Assembly: GCF_030534335.1 (NCBI RefSeq) | Contig: NZ_CP130565.1 | Location: 1,137,501 to 1,201,500, forward strand | From: Marivirga harenae | GTDB taxonomy: Bacteria; Bacteroidota; Bacteroidia; Cytophagales; Cyclobacteriaceae | DNA length: 64,000 bases | Direction: 5' to 3' | In this document: one piece after another, positions 18,046 through 26,601 of the stretch | Numbering within the stretch: position 1 is the stretch's first letter | How the letters are laid out: every line of letters starts with the position of its first letter | Position numbers and translations under genes: made by a program | The notes under the pieces: model-generated | What the model saw: only the letters and a program-made list of their open reading frames with translations | The model's database searches: none | Told to the model about the DNA's origin: nothing

Positions 18046-18791
18046 TTCTCTATATTTTCTTTGTCAATTTTAAAAGATAGTTGTAAGCTTACTCTTGAGT
18101 CCACAGCTTTACCATTTCTCGTAGCTGGCTTCCATTTTGGCATCTTAGAAATCAAGCGAATGCATTCCTCATCGAAAGCCTTTCCTAAGGAATTCTGAAT
18201 TTCAATATGTGTCGGTTCTCCTGCTTCAGAAATTCTAAAGATTACATTTACAGAGCCTTCAACGCCTTCGGTTTTATCCACTTCTTCGGGATATTGAAGA
18301 TTGGTATTCAAGTATTTTGATAGTGAATCCATTCCCACAATTGGGACTGCTCTTTCATAGCCCAGTTGGAAATCCGGATTATCACTGCTTTCCTCTTCCC
18401 ATGCCCTATCCTCTCTATTTGCCTTCAGCGTCTCCTTTTCAGATGAGATTTGAGGTACAGACTGTAAACTTGGATTTACAGTTTGCTTGGACTTAGGTAT
18501 TTCGATTTTAAATGATTGATTTTTTAGTATCAATTTATCAGTATGCTGAAGTTCAATGGCGACTACTTCATCCATTTTAGATGAGGGTTTCTCCCAAAGG
18601 ATCAGTGCCGTAGAAATTGCAGCTAGGATTGCGATCGAAACGCCTGCTTTCAACAGCTTCTTTCGAAATTCTTGTCTTCTGTGCAAATGTTCAGTTCGTT
18701 TGTCCAAAATAGATTTAAAGTCTTTGTATTGAACCACTTCCTCCTCAGACAGGCTGGATAAGCGTTCGGTATATTGATATCTATTTCTCAT
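18042..18791 (-). CDS. One-pass membrane protein with TonB C-terminal domain in the anti-sigma position
   Basis: This 249-residue protein has a basic cytoplasmic segment of about 46 residues, a transmembrane helix (about 48-66), a periplasmic linker and a TonB C-terminal domain (about 157-245: LQYPEEVDKTEGVEGSVNVIFRISEAGE, MPKWKPATRNGKAVDSRVSLQLSF). The residues before the helix form a short charged helical segment unlike a normal TonB N-terminus. The gene overlaps the sigma factor gene and the cargo gene by ATGA on either side, exactly where an anti-sigma factor normally sits. It may energise an outer-membrane partner, or act as a membrane anti-sigma factor. The second idea is inference. Confidence 0.85.
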   Translation of the reverse strand: MRNRYQYTERLSSLSEEEVVQYKDFKSILDKRTEHLHRRQEFRKKLLKAGVSIAILAAISTALILWEKPSSKMDEVVAIELQHTDKLILKNQSFKIEIPKSKQTVNPSLQSVPQISSEKETLKANREDRAWEEESSDNPDFQLGYERAVPIVGMDSLSKYLNTNLQYPEEVDKTEGVEGSVNVIFRISEAGEPTHIEIQNSLGKAFDEECIRLISKMPKWKPATRNGKAVDSRVSLQLSFKIDKENIEK

Positions 18792-19357
18792 TTTACTTTC
18801 ATTTTTATTCTAAGCTTATCCAGAATTCGATAACATTTAACCTTTGCATTGTTTTCTGTAATATTCAGCACAGATCCTACCTCTTTAAAGGATAGATCGT
18901 TAAAAAATCGTAATTCGATTACTTCCAGCTCTTTTGGTCTTAGCGTTTTGATAGCTCTTTTCAATTGTTCTAAATGTTGTTCTGAATCTTCAAGTGGGAA
19001 CTCATCGAAGAAAATTTCCGACTGCAGTAATTCTATAGGAATAGTTCTTTGAAGGTTTTGCTTTCGAAAGAACTGGTTGGATTCATTTAAAGCAATTTTA
19101 TACAACCATGAAGAAAAAGGATGACCACGGTCTTTGTAGGATTTGATCTTCATCAAGGCCTTAAAGAAAACTTCAGAGCAGATTTCCCCGCTTACAGCCT
19201 TATCAGCATGTCTTTTGAATAAGAACTTAAAAATCAATGCAAAATACTTGTCGTATAAAGGCTCAAACCATCTCGGATTTTCCTTCGCCCTTTCGATCCA
19301 CTCTTCTTCAGAGGCTTCTTGCATTAACTTTTCGCTATATTTTATCAGTTCGTTCAA
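18788..19357 (-). CDS. ECF-type RNA polymerase sigma factor
   Basis: This 189-residue protein has sigma region 2 (FEPLYDKYFALIFKFLFKR, then FSSWLYKIALNESNQFFRK) and region 4 (LRPKELEVIELRFFNDLSFKEVGSVLNIT, a helix-turn-helix). It opens an operon whose four genes are joined by ATGA, ATGA and a six-base gap, so it may control its own operon. The listed start is TTG. An in-frame ATG at 19324 would give 178 residues and is an acceptable alternative, since the sigma-2 homology begins after it. Confidence 0.9.
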   Translation of the reverse strand: MNELIKYSEKLMQEASEEEWIERAKENPRWFEPLYDKYFALIFKFLFKRHADKAVSGEICSEVFFKALMKIKSYKDRGHPFSSWLYKIALNESNQFFRKQNLQRTIPIELLQSEIFFDEFPLEDSEQHLEQLKRAIKTLRPKELEVIELRFFNDLSFKEVGSVLNITENNAKVKCYRILDKLRIKMKVK

Positions 19358-19641
19358 CTTGGTTTATTTCATTTGTCTATACAATGCAGTCAAGAGGAAA
19401 AAGATACACCACTTCCCTAAGAAATTTGCAAATAATCTGAATTGCCCAAAAAGACGTTTTAGGCAATCTGTCTAAAATTGCTTAAATTAAGAGATACATA
19501 CACTCAAAACATACTTTTCCATTCAAAACCTGCACTTTTTTAGCAAGCTACTTTAAACAAAATAGCCTTCATGATGTCTTAATGTAAGTTGAACTCATTC
19601 GTAATTAAAGATCGGGTGCTATCGAAAAACATCAATAAATT

Positions 19642-20094
19642 ATGCTAAACTCTACTAATCAAATATATCTGACATTAATAGTTGTGGCATTGCTTACATC
19701 ATGTGGTCCTTCAGGAGAATCGGATGAAACAGAAGAAAAAACCGAAATCCAGTATGACACTATTCAAGTTACTTCCACGGCTTATAACTCCGTTGAAGCA
19801 CAAACAAAAAAAGGAAATCCTGCGATTGCCGCATGGGGAGATACTTTGAAACCTGGTATGAAAGCTATTGCTATTTCTAGAGATTTTCTAAAAGAGGGCC
19901 TATTGGATCATAATTCCATTATACAAATTGAAGGTTTGGAAGGTTCATTTAAAGTTTTGGATAAAATGAATAAGCGCTGGACTCGAAAAATTGATATTTA
20001 CATGGGATTAGATGAACAGGCTGCTAGAAACTGGGGCAAACAGCAAGTTGAGATATATGTCCCTATTGAGCCTGAAAAAACAATAAAGGAGTAA
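19642..20094 (+). CDS. Lipoprotein with 3D (MltA-type) domain
   Basis: This 150-residue protein has a lipoprotein signal (LLTSC, Cys21) and an acidic linker. The rest (about 42-145) resembles the 3D/double-psi barrel found at the C-terminus of MltA and in cell-wall-active proteins: VTSTAYNS, AAWGDTLKPGMKAIAISRDFL and FKVLDKMNKRWTRKIDIYMG, which carries conserved aspartates. A role at the peptidoglycan is likely, but without the rest of MltA the lytic activity is uncertain. It is a single gene divergent from the sigma operon and ends at a strong hairpin. Confidence 0.8.
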   Translation: MLNSTNQIYLTLIVVALLTSCGPSGESDETEEKTEIQYDTIQVTSTAYNSVEAQTKKGNPAIAAWGDTLKPGMKAIAISRDFLKEGLLDHNSIIQIEGLEGSFKVLDKMNKRWTRKIDIYMGLDEQAARNWGKQQVEIYVPIEPEKTIKE

Positions 20095-20119
20095 GTAAAA
20101 TAATATAGTCACCAGTACC

Positions 20120-20161
20120 ATTAAAAAGGAAAGACAACTTCCGTTGCCTTTCCTTTTTAAT
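20120..20161. terminator. Bidirectional intrinsic terminator
   Basis: The arms ATTAAAAAGGAAAG and CTTTCCTTTTTAAT pair over 14 positions, followed after one mismatch by four inner pairs (CAAC/GTTG) around a TTCC loop. A and T tracts at the ends allow termination on both strands. It separates the 3D-domain lipoprotein gene from the convergent small gene downstream of gltX. Confidence 0.88.
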
Positions 20162-20171
20162 ACTAATAAAA

Positions 20172-20387
20172 TTATTCTTCCTCATCCCGATTTTTCAAAC
20201 CCTCAATGTCATCTCTATCCTTTAGTTTTTTATCTTCTACTTCTTTATTTAAGAACTGATTAATTCTGTCAATATCAAAGCTAGTCTGAATTTCACCAAA
20301 GGAATCTATTTTGACATCAAAGCCTTCGAGTTTCGGGTTAACACTAGGTTTTTTATCCTTCTTATTTGCTTCCTTATTTTTAGACAT
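20172..20387 (-). CDS. Small charged protein encoded with gltX
   Basis: This 71-residue hydrophilic protein has a Lys-rich start and an Asp/Glu/Lys-rich end, and the middle reads FDVKIDSFGEIQTSFDIDRINQFLNKEVEDKKL. Its ATG overlaps the gltX stop by one base (TAATG), so it is probably translated by coupling. I do not recognise a named family. It has no membrane helix or signal. The tight coupling and the ordered, non-repetitive core argue for a real gene. Confidence 0.7.
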   Translation of the reverse strand: MSKNKEANKKDKKPSVNPKLEGFDVKIDSFGEIQTSFDIDRINQFLNKEVEDKKLKDRDDIEGLKNRDEEE

Positions 20388-21931
20388 TATTCAGAAATTT
20401 GGTCCTTTAGCTTATCTAACGCTAAACGGATCCTTTCTGTTATTTCTTGCTTGCCTAAAATCTCAATAATCTCCATTAAATCAGGTCCACCTGCTTCGCC
20501 AGTAATGCTAACTCTAAGTGATTGCATGACTTTCCCCATGCCTATTCCTTCTTCCTCTAGAACAGAAGAAAAAGTAGCCTTGGCATTTCCTGCATCTAAA
20601 TGATTTACTTTGTCCAACGCATCTGCATATAAACTTAGAGCTTTATCAACATCAGCATTCCACTTTTTACGGACCACTTTTTCATCATAGCTATCCGGCT
20701 TTTGGAAGAAATATTGACCTTGTGTCCAAAACTCAGTTGGGAAAGTCACCCTTTCTTTCAATGCATGAACAATTCGCTCTAATTTCTCTTGAGAAACCAT
20801 AATCCCATTGGCCTCAGCATCTTTCTTAAGATATTCCGCTAGTTCTGAATTGGGCTTGTTTTTTAGGTATTGTTCATTGAACCATTTAGCTTTTTGGATA
20901 TCAAACTTAGCTCCTGCTTTTCCAATTCTTTCGATTGTAAATGCTTCAATCAATTCTTTCAAATTAAAAATCTCTTGTTCATTACCTGGGTTCCAACCCA
21001 AGAATGCCAAGAAGTTTAATAATGCATCGGGAAGATAACCTTCTTCTTTAAAGCCTGCCAAAAATTCTCCAGATGCAGGATCTTTCCATTCCATTGGAAA
21101 AATGGGAAACCCATGCTTTTCAGCATCACGCTTACTTAATTTCCCGTTGCCATCAGGTTTCAATAATAAAGGTAAATGAGCAAATTCAGGCATGGTATCT
21201 TCCCAACCTAAAAATTGATATAGCAAAACATGCAAAGGCGCAGAAGGCAACCATTCCTCACCACGGATAACATGTGTAATTCCCATCAAATGGTCATCCA
21301 CCACATTGGCTAGATGGTAAGTCGGCATCCCGTCCGATTTCATTAAGATTTTATCATCTATTTGGGTAGAATGAACCATTACCCAACCTCTTACTTTATC
21401 ATTTAAACGTACTTCTTCTTTTCTAGGGACTTTTAGACGGATCACGTAAGGTTCACCTGCTCCCAATTTGGCTTCTACTTCCTCTTTTGATAAAGTCAGG
21501 GAATTTTTCATTTGCATTCGAGTGATGGCATTATATTGAGGAGTGTCCACTCGGGCCGCTTTTAATCGCTCACGCATTTCATCCAACTCTTCCGAAGTAT
21601 CAAAAGCATAATAAGCCTTATCTTCATCTAATAATTGCTGGGCATACTGGGCATAAATCTCTTTCCGCTCGCTTTGTCGGTAAGGTCCAACTTCACCCTC
21701 ATCATTCCATGGGCTTTCGTCAGGGGTTATCCCTAACCATTTCAATGTTTGATGAATATAATCTTCAGCTCCATCTACATATCGGTTTTGGTCGGTATCC
21801 TCAATTCTTAGGATGAATTGACCTCCCATTTTTTTAGCAAATAGGTAATTATATAAAGCCGTTCTAACTCCGCCTATATGCAGAGGGCCAGTAGGACTAG
21901 GGGCAAAACGTACGCGTACAGCTTGACTCAT
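20387..21931 (-). CDS. gltX: Glutamate--tRNA ligase
   Basis: This 514-residue class I aminoacyl-tRNA synthetase charges tRNA-Glu. The HIGH-type motif appears as HIGG (18-21) in RFAPSPTGPLHIGG, and the KMSKS-type motif is KLSKR (264-268). LRIEDTDQNRY (41-51) is characteristic of GluRS. The length is close to normal and the anticodon-binding C-terminal half is complete. Whether it is discriminating or also charges tRNA-Gln cannot be judged here. A 71-residue gene follows with a one-base overlap. Confidence 0.97.
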   Translation of the reverse strand: MSQAVRVRFAPSPTGPLHIGGVRTALYNYLFAKKMGGQFILRIEDTDQNRYVDGAEDYIHQTLKWLGITPDESPWNDEGEVGPYRQSERKEIYAQYAQQLLDEDKAYYAFDTSEELDEMRERLKAARVDTPQYNAITRMQMKNSLTLSKEEVEAKLGAGEPYVIRLKVPRKEEVRLNDKVRGWVMVHSTQIDDKILMKSDGMPTYHLANVVDDHLMGITHVIRGEEWLPSAPLHVLLYQFLGWEDTMPEFAHLPLLLKPDGNGKLSKRDAEKHGFPIFPMEWKDPASGEFLAGFKEEGYLPDALLNFLAFLGWNPGNEQEIFNLKELIEAFTIERIGKAGAKFDIQKAKWFNEQYLKNKPNSELAEYLKKDAEANGIMVSQEKLERIVHALKERVTFPTEFWTQGQYFFQKPDSYDEKVVRKKWNADVDKALSLYADALDKVNHLDAGNAKATFSSVLEEEGIGMGKVMQSLRVSITGEAGGPDLMEIIEILGKQEITERIRLALDKLKDQISE

Positions 21932-22026
21932 GAGATTATATTTTTATGCATTTTGGGGTGCAAAATTAAGGAATAATGTTTAAAAGTTGTACCCTAGCAA
22001 ACAATACTTATAAGTAGTTTATATGT

Positions 22027-22524
22027 TTACCGATTTGCTCTTGCTTTTTCCCTAACCCATTCAATATAATCAGTTTTAGGAATATCGGTAATGCCCAACT
22101 GACGCATCATCATTACCAGTTGACCTCTATGGTAGCTTCCATGGTTAAAAACAGTTTGCGCTATTTCTCGAAATGGAATTGAAAATGATTCTCCTTTATG
22201 CTCAAAATCAAGCTTTTGTTCTAAATCTGTATTTTCTACGAATTCTTTAAAGCTTAGAGAAGTTGACTGCCAAGCCTTAAACATTTCATTTGCATTTCCT
22301 GAAAAGTTTATGATTTTGGATGTTTCCCAACCATATCCTTCTAGCCTAGAAAGCCAACCCATTTCAGCCATCCAGATATGAAAAATTGTTTTCATGATGC
22401 TCGGAAAACTGGATTCTATTTGTTGACTAAGCAAATCTTCCTCATGTTTTGAGAGACTCTCAATAAATCTGTTGTTTGCCCAAATATTGTAATCGGCATA
22501 GTCTATGTATCTGTCGTTTTGCAT
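22027..22524 (-). CDS. DinB-family protein
   Basis: This 165-residue four-helix-bundle protein has the DinB/YfiT histidine pattern: TIFHIWMAEMGW near 45-57 and FNHGSYHRGQLVMMMRQLG near 128-147, which would supply metal ligands. The N-terminus (YADYNIWANNRFIESL) is typical. Members act as thiol-dependent transferases or have unknown functions. It has no signal peptide and stands alone upstream of gltX. Confidence 0.85.
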   Translation of the reverse strand: MQNDRYIDYADYNIWANNRFIESLSKHEEDLLSQQIESSFPSIMKTIFHIWMAEMGWLSRLEGYGWETSKIINFSGNANEMFKAWQSTSLSFKEFVENTDLEQKLDFEHKGESFSIPFREIAQTVFNHGSYHRGQLVMMMRQLGITDIPKTDYIEWVREKARANR

Positions 22525-22761
22525 TTGGATTTGGTTTTCATTTTAAATCGTGCCCGTGTAAAAATCCGTGCGTCATATTTAAATTAAGGCGATGAAGTTA
22601 GCAAATTTTATTTTACTACCAATGGCTTGCTGTTTGAACCAGAAGTAGGTTGAAGGTAGCATTTGCTCTAATTGCCAAAAATTACGGAGATTAAGTACTA
22701 AACTTGCTTGAAACTGCTGAAGCGCATTGTTTTACATTGTGATAGCTAGATTATATAGTTT

Positions 22762-23142
22762 TCAGCCGTATCTCTTAGAGTTGAAATACTTTACCTTATT
22801 CTCTCTTCCATGATTAATTGCTTGATATATTAAAAAAGGAATAGTCAATGCTCCCACAAGTCCTGCTATTGTATAAATGTATAATATTTTGAAAAAGAAA
22901 GGCCACAAATAAGCAAACAATCCAATTGTCCCAGCCAGGAAAATCAGAACGTCCAAAAGTGATAAAATTTTGTTTTCTACTGCTCTGATTTCATTTACCT
23001 TATATGTTTTGTTAGTCCCGCAGTTTGAACATTTTAATTCAATATTATCACTTCTTTTTCTGGCTAGCTCAAATCTGTCCGAAACATTTGCATGAAATAA
23101 TAGGTACGCTTTACAATTATCACATCTGGCCTGTAATTTCAC
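22762..23142 (-). CDS. Zinc-ribbon membrane protein of unknown function
   Basis: This 126-residue protein begins with a four-cysteine zinc ribbon (CDNC at 7-10, CSNC near 38-41), followed by two hydrophobic helices (about 63-82 and 87-108) and a basic tail. The function is unknown. It is flanked on both sides by unusually long non-coding sequence for this genome (237 and about 150 bases), as expected for an inserted single gene. Confidence 0.65.
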   Translation of the reverse strand: MKLQARCDNCKAYLLFHANVSDRFELARKRSDNIELKCSNCGTNKTYKVNEIRAVENKILSLLDVLIFLAGTIGLFAYLWPFFFKILYIYTIAGLVGALTIPFLIYQAINHGRENKVKYFNSKRYG

Positions 23143-23292
23143 TATTGGTTGCTGTAATTCGCTAACAATTGGCTATCAGCGTTGCGGATACATATTATTA
23201 GGAAATATAAAAAATTCAATCCTAAATCCTTAGAAAACCAAGGATTTTTCGACTAGCCTTTAATTTTGGATTAATTAACCTAAAGCGCTTGT

Positions 23293-24678
23293 TTACTCCT
23301 CAATTTCAACAAACTCATAAGCCCCAATATCTGGAGTAGCACCTCTACTTTCACCTTGGATATCGGTAGTAATATTAGTCGGTAAAGCGCCATCAATGGC
23401 AGGTGAATTCTCTTGCAAACGGAAATCCGCGTCATTTACTTCCACAAATTCGGGCACTTGGTTGCGGATTGAATTATTCTCACTTAAAACTGATATACTA
23501 CTTCTGAATAAATTATGCGAAAAAGAAAAATTCAAGTTCCCTTCTTGCTGTTCGAAAAATTGGATTTCGTCTGTTATTCGGCCGTAAATAATGTTGTTTA
23601 ACAATTGAACTTCCAATGGGGCTAAAATTTCATTATCATCATTATCAAAAGCCAAATCAGAAAAGAAAGCGGCCGGATCTTCGCGGGCTACATTAAAGTA
23701 ATTAGCAATGGTACAATGAGTGTAATAGGCACTCCCTCCGCCAGTATGGGAAACCGTTCCTGAAGCAGTATTGTAAAAAACAGAATTAATCGCTTCAAAA
23801 TCACTGTTTAAGGAAATGACTGATGATAAGGCCATATTACCTACAAAGCAATTCTCCATGATTAAATCTGGCTCGTTATCCGGATTGAATATGTTTAGGT
23901 TTACACCAAAAAGAGCATTTTTAATTGTAGTGTGTTTGAAATAATTATCTTTACTATCCTCCAAAAACACAATGCCACCCCATTGGCCTGCAGCAGTGGC
24001 AAAAGGCTCGTCCAACCTATCGTTAGTGAATACAATGGGTTCTTCTATACTTCCCTCGGCTTGTAAACTTCCATTTACAACAATAAAGGTTTGTGTAGCA
24101 CTATAAATTCTAGTTCCCGGTTCAATACTCAACATACATGAAGAATCAACTTGGATGGTGCCTGATAATACATAAGGCTTTTCCGCATTCCATCGAGCAC
24201 TACAATCCAAAATTGTGTCGGATAAATAATGTGCATTCTGACCCCAGGCTTCAAAAACTACAGATTGAGAATTTTCTTGATTAACTACTTCTAAATAATC
24301 TCTTATCACAAAGGGGTTGTTTTCATCTCCTTGATCAATATTGGCGGAAATCAACAGTAGAAGACTATCTTCCGCCAATAACAGCTGATCGGAAAATGAA
24401 GATTGCGTTCTTCCGTTCAAGGTAAGTTGAAAAGCAGTGTTCTGATTTCTCAGCCCAATGGAAGAAATCGTGACCGCCTCTTTAGAGGGGTTTTTGATTT
24501 TAAGCCTTTTTGTAATGCTCAGTCTTTCGGCAAACAGAGTGTCAAACTGTAAAGTGTCTGTAGAAAATGTGAGATCTACGGGATCTGTTGTTGGCTCAGG
24601 TTCATATGAACACGAGGCCAATCCAGTAAACAAAACTCCAAAAAAAATCAATATAAAGGCCTTATTAAGCCGTTTCAT
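23293..24678 (-). CDS. Secreted lipoprotein with right-handed beta-helix region
   Basis: The ATG at 24678 gives a clean lipoprotein signal, MKRLNKAFILIFFGVLFTG with lipobox LASC (Cys23). A longer frame from 24738 would bury this signal, so it is rejected. The first part has an Ig-like region (TFSTDTLQFDTLFAERLSITKRLKIKNPS). The rest has repeats resembling parallel beta-helix rungs (IEPGTRIYSATQTFIVVNGSLQAEG, IVFTNDR, WGGIVFLE). The end, PAIDGALPTNITTDIQGESRGATPDIGAYEF, is the familiar tail of choice-of-anchor/polysaccharide-associated surface proteins. The start overlaps the end of prfA by 14 bases. The ligand is unknown. Confidence 0.82.
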   Translation of the reverse strand: MKRLNKAFILIFFGVLFTGLASCSYEPEPTTDPVDLTFSTDTLQFDTLFAERLSITKRLKIKNPSKEAVTISSIGLRNQNTAFQLTLNGRTQSSFSDQLLLAEDSLLLLISANIDQGDENNPFVIRDYLEVVNQENSQSVVFEAWGQNAHYLSDTILDCSARWNAEKPYVLSGTIQVDSSCMLSIEPGTRIYSATQTFIVVNGSLQAEGSIEEPIVFTNDRLDEPFATAAGQWGGIVFLEDSKDNYFKHTTIKNALFGVNLNIFNPDNEPDLIMENCFVGNMALSSVISLNSDFEAINSVFYNTASGTVSHTGGGSAYYTHCTIANYFNVAREDPAAFFSDLAFDNDDNEILAPLEVQLLNNIIYGRITDEIQFFEQQEGNLNFSFSHNLFRSSISVLSENNSIRNQVPEFVEVNDADFRLQENSPAIDGALPTNITTDIQGESRGATPDIGAYEFVEIEE

Positions 24679-25732
24679 CCATTTTGCTGGCATTTTCGGC
24701 AATCTGTAAATTTTCAACAAGGTCTTCGATTTCACCATTCATGATATTGGGTAAATTATGAACTGTATAATTTATTCTATGATCGGTCACCCGTCCTTGT
24801 GGGTAGTTGTAAGTTCTGATTTTGTCAGATCTGTCACCGCTTCTTACAATGCTTCTTCTTTGAGCACCAACTTCTTCATTTTGCTTTGCAAGCTCAATTT
24901 CGTACAAACGAGAACGCAATACTTTTAGTGCTTTTTCGAAGTTTTTAATTTGAGATTTTTGGTCTTGACATGTGACCACCAATCCAGTCGGTTCGTGTGT
25001 CAATCGCACGGCAGAATAAGTCGTATTTACAGATTGTCCACCCGGTCCGGAAGAACAATAAGTATCTTTTCTTACATCATTCATGTCAATTTCAACTTCC
25101 ACATCATCAATTTCAGGCAATACTGCTACGGTGGCCGCAGAAGTATGAACTCTACCTTGAGTTTCGGTTTGGGGCACTCTTTGAACCCGATGCACACCTG
25201 ACTCATATTTTAAGGTTCCATAAGCATTTTTGCCTGTAACCGTACTGATAATTTCCTTATAACCACCGGCAGTCCCAAAGGTCAAATCCAAAACGGTCAA
25301 ATTCAATCCATTTTTATCGCAAAATCGTTGGTACATTTTATATAAATCGCCTGCAAAAATGGCCGCTTCGTCTCCACCCGTTCCAGCTCTAATTTCCAAA
25401 ACAGCATTTTTTGAATCATTAGGGTCTTTAGGAATCAGTATTTTTTTCAGTTCATCTTCGAGCTTTTCCTTCTCAGGTTTTAGTTCCTCTAATTCCATTT
25501 TGGCCATTTCCCTAAACTCCGGCTCCTTTTCGGTCTCCAAAATGTTCTTAGCTTGTTTGATGTCGTCCAGCACTTTGGTATACTGATCATACACCTCCAC
25601 TACTTTTTCCAAATCAGCATACTCTTTGCTGAGCTCGGTAAACTTTTTCATGTCCGCCATAGCATCAGGTTGCACCATTAATTGGCCCACTTCCTGAAAG
25701 CGTTCCTTCATTCTTTCTAATCTGTCTAACAT
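24665..25732 (-). CDS. prfA: Peptide chain release factor 1
   Basis: This 355-residue protein recognises UAA and UAG stop codons. The catalytic GGQ is at 231-233 in SSGPGGQSVNTTYSAVRLTH. The PxT codon-recognition motif appears as PQT (187-189), which separates RF1 from RF2. I chose the ATG at 25732 because the frame one codon longer would start on TTG. The downstream beta-helix lipoprotein gene overlaps its last codons. Confidence 0.97.
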   Translation of the reverse strand: MLDRLERMKERFQEVGQLMVQPDAMADMKKFTELSKEYADLEKVVEVYDQYTKVLDDIKQAKNILETEKEPEFREMAKMELEELKPEKEKLEDELKKILIPKDPNDSKNAVLEIRAGTGGDEAAIFAGDLYKMYQRFCDKNGLNLTVLDLTFGTAGGYKEIISTVTGKNAYGTLKYESGVHRVQRVPQTETQGRVHTSAATVAVLPEIDDVEVEIDMNDVRKDTYCSSGPGGQSVNTTYSAVRLTHEPTGLVVTCQDQKSQIKNFEKALKVLRSRLYEIELAKQNEEVGAQRRSIVRSGDRSDKIRTYNYPQGRVTDHRINYTVHNLPNIMNGEIEDLVENLQIAENASKMDETA

Positions 25733-25983
25733 CAATTATTCTATTTATTAATACAAAACTACTAAATATTAATCAATAGATTAAAGCACAAAATACTTGA
25801 TATTATATGTTTGTATATTGCTCGACCTTTAATTCAAAGATTTTTCCCGGGGGTTAAGCGATAAATACTTCTTTTTTCACTTAAAAATGACTACTTTTTC
25901 ACTTTAAAATAAAATAGCTGGGGTTACGTGTAGCTTAAGATTAAGATAAATATAAAATACTCTATTAGAAAATTCATTTACGA

Positions 25984-26502
25984 ATGCACCACTTAAAAAT
26001 CGTTTTCATATTTTTCGTTTTCCTTTTTGTTGCAAAGGATAGCATTGGTCAAGAAAAAAACTATCGGTTCCACAAGGTATTTTTCTACAGTTTTACAAAA
26101 TATATTGATTGGCCTGAGGAAAAAAAGAAAGGGGATTTTGTGATCGCAGTAATAGGAGACTCAGAGATTATCCCCTTATTGGAAGAAATGGCAGAAATCA
26201 AGAAAGTGGGAGAGAGAAATATAAAGATAGTTAAGCTTGATAAAGTCAATAAAGGGGAGTTTTATCATATCGTATTTGTGCCATCGGAAAAAGCTCAAAA
26301 TTTTGCCAGTATAAAAACCAACCTCAATGGACAGCCCTGTTTGTTGGTTACTGAATCAGAAGGGATGGCACGCAACGGATCTATGATTAATTTTAAAGAT
26401 GTAGATGGAAAATTGAGATTTGAAGTGAATACCACGACATTGGAAAAGTCAGGATTAAAAATGTCTCAAGAACTGACCCGTTTTGGGGAAGAAATAAATT
26501 AA
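25984..26502 (+). CDS. YfiR-like periplasmic protein (DUF4154)
   Basis: This 172-residue protein has a signal peptide ending near SIGQ. The mature part matches the YfiR pattern: KVFFYSFTKYIDWPEEKKKGDFVIAVIGDSEI, ending with GSMINFKDVDGKLRFEVNTTTLEKSGLKMSQELTRF. In Pseudomonas YfiR is a periplasmic repressor of a membrane diguanylate cyclase. Here the next gene encodes a HAMP-GAF-PAS membrane sensor, so an analogous ectodomain interaction is possible. That role is inference. Confidence 0.85.
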   Translation: MHHLKIVFIFFVFLFVAKDSIGQEKNYRFHKVFFYSFTKYIDWPEEKKKGDFVIAVIGDSEIIPLLEEMAEIKKVGERNIKIVKLDKVNKGEFYHIVFVPSEKAQNFASIKTNLNGQPCLLVTESEGMARNGSMINFKDVDGKLRFEVNTTTLEKSGLKMSQELTRFGEEIN

Positions 26503-26601
26503 ATATTACATATATAAGCGCGTACGGAATTATTGGATTAAATTTATATTTCAATTAATTTCATTAAGTTTAAAAAAGAATAATTTTTTAAAAGCCAAAA
26601 G

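Noticed and set aside
23293-24738. Longer start at 24738 for the beta-helix lipoprotein
   Set aside because: It would overlap prfA by 74 bases and hide the lipoprotein signal; the ATG at 24678 places Cys23 correctly.
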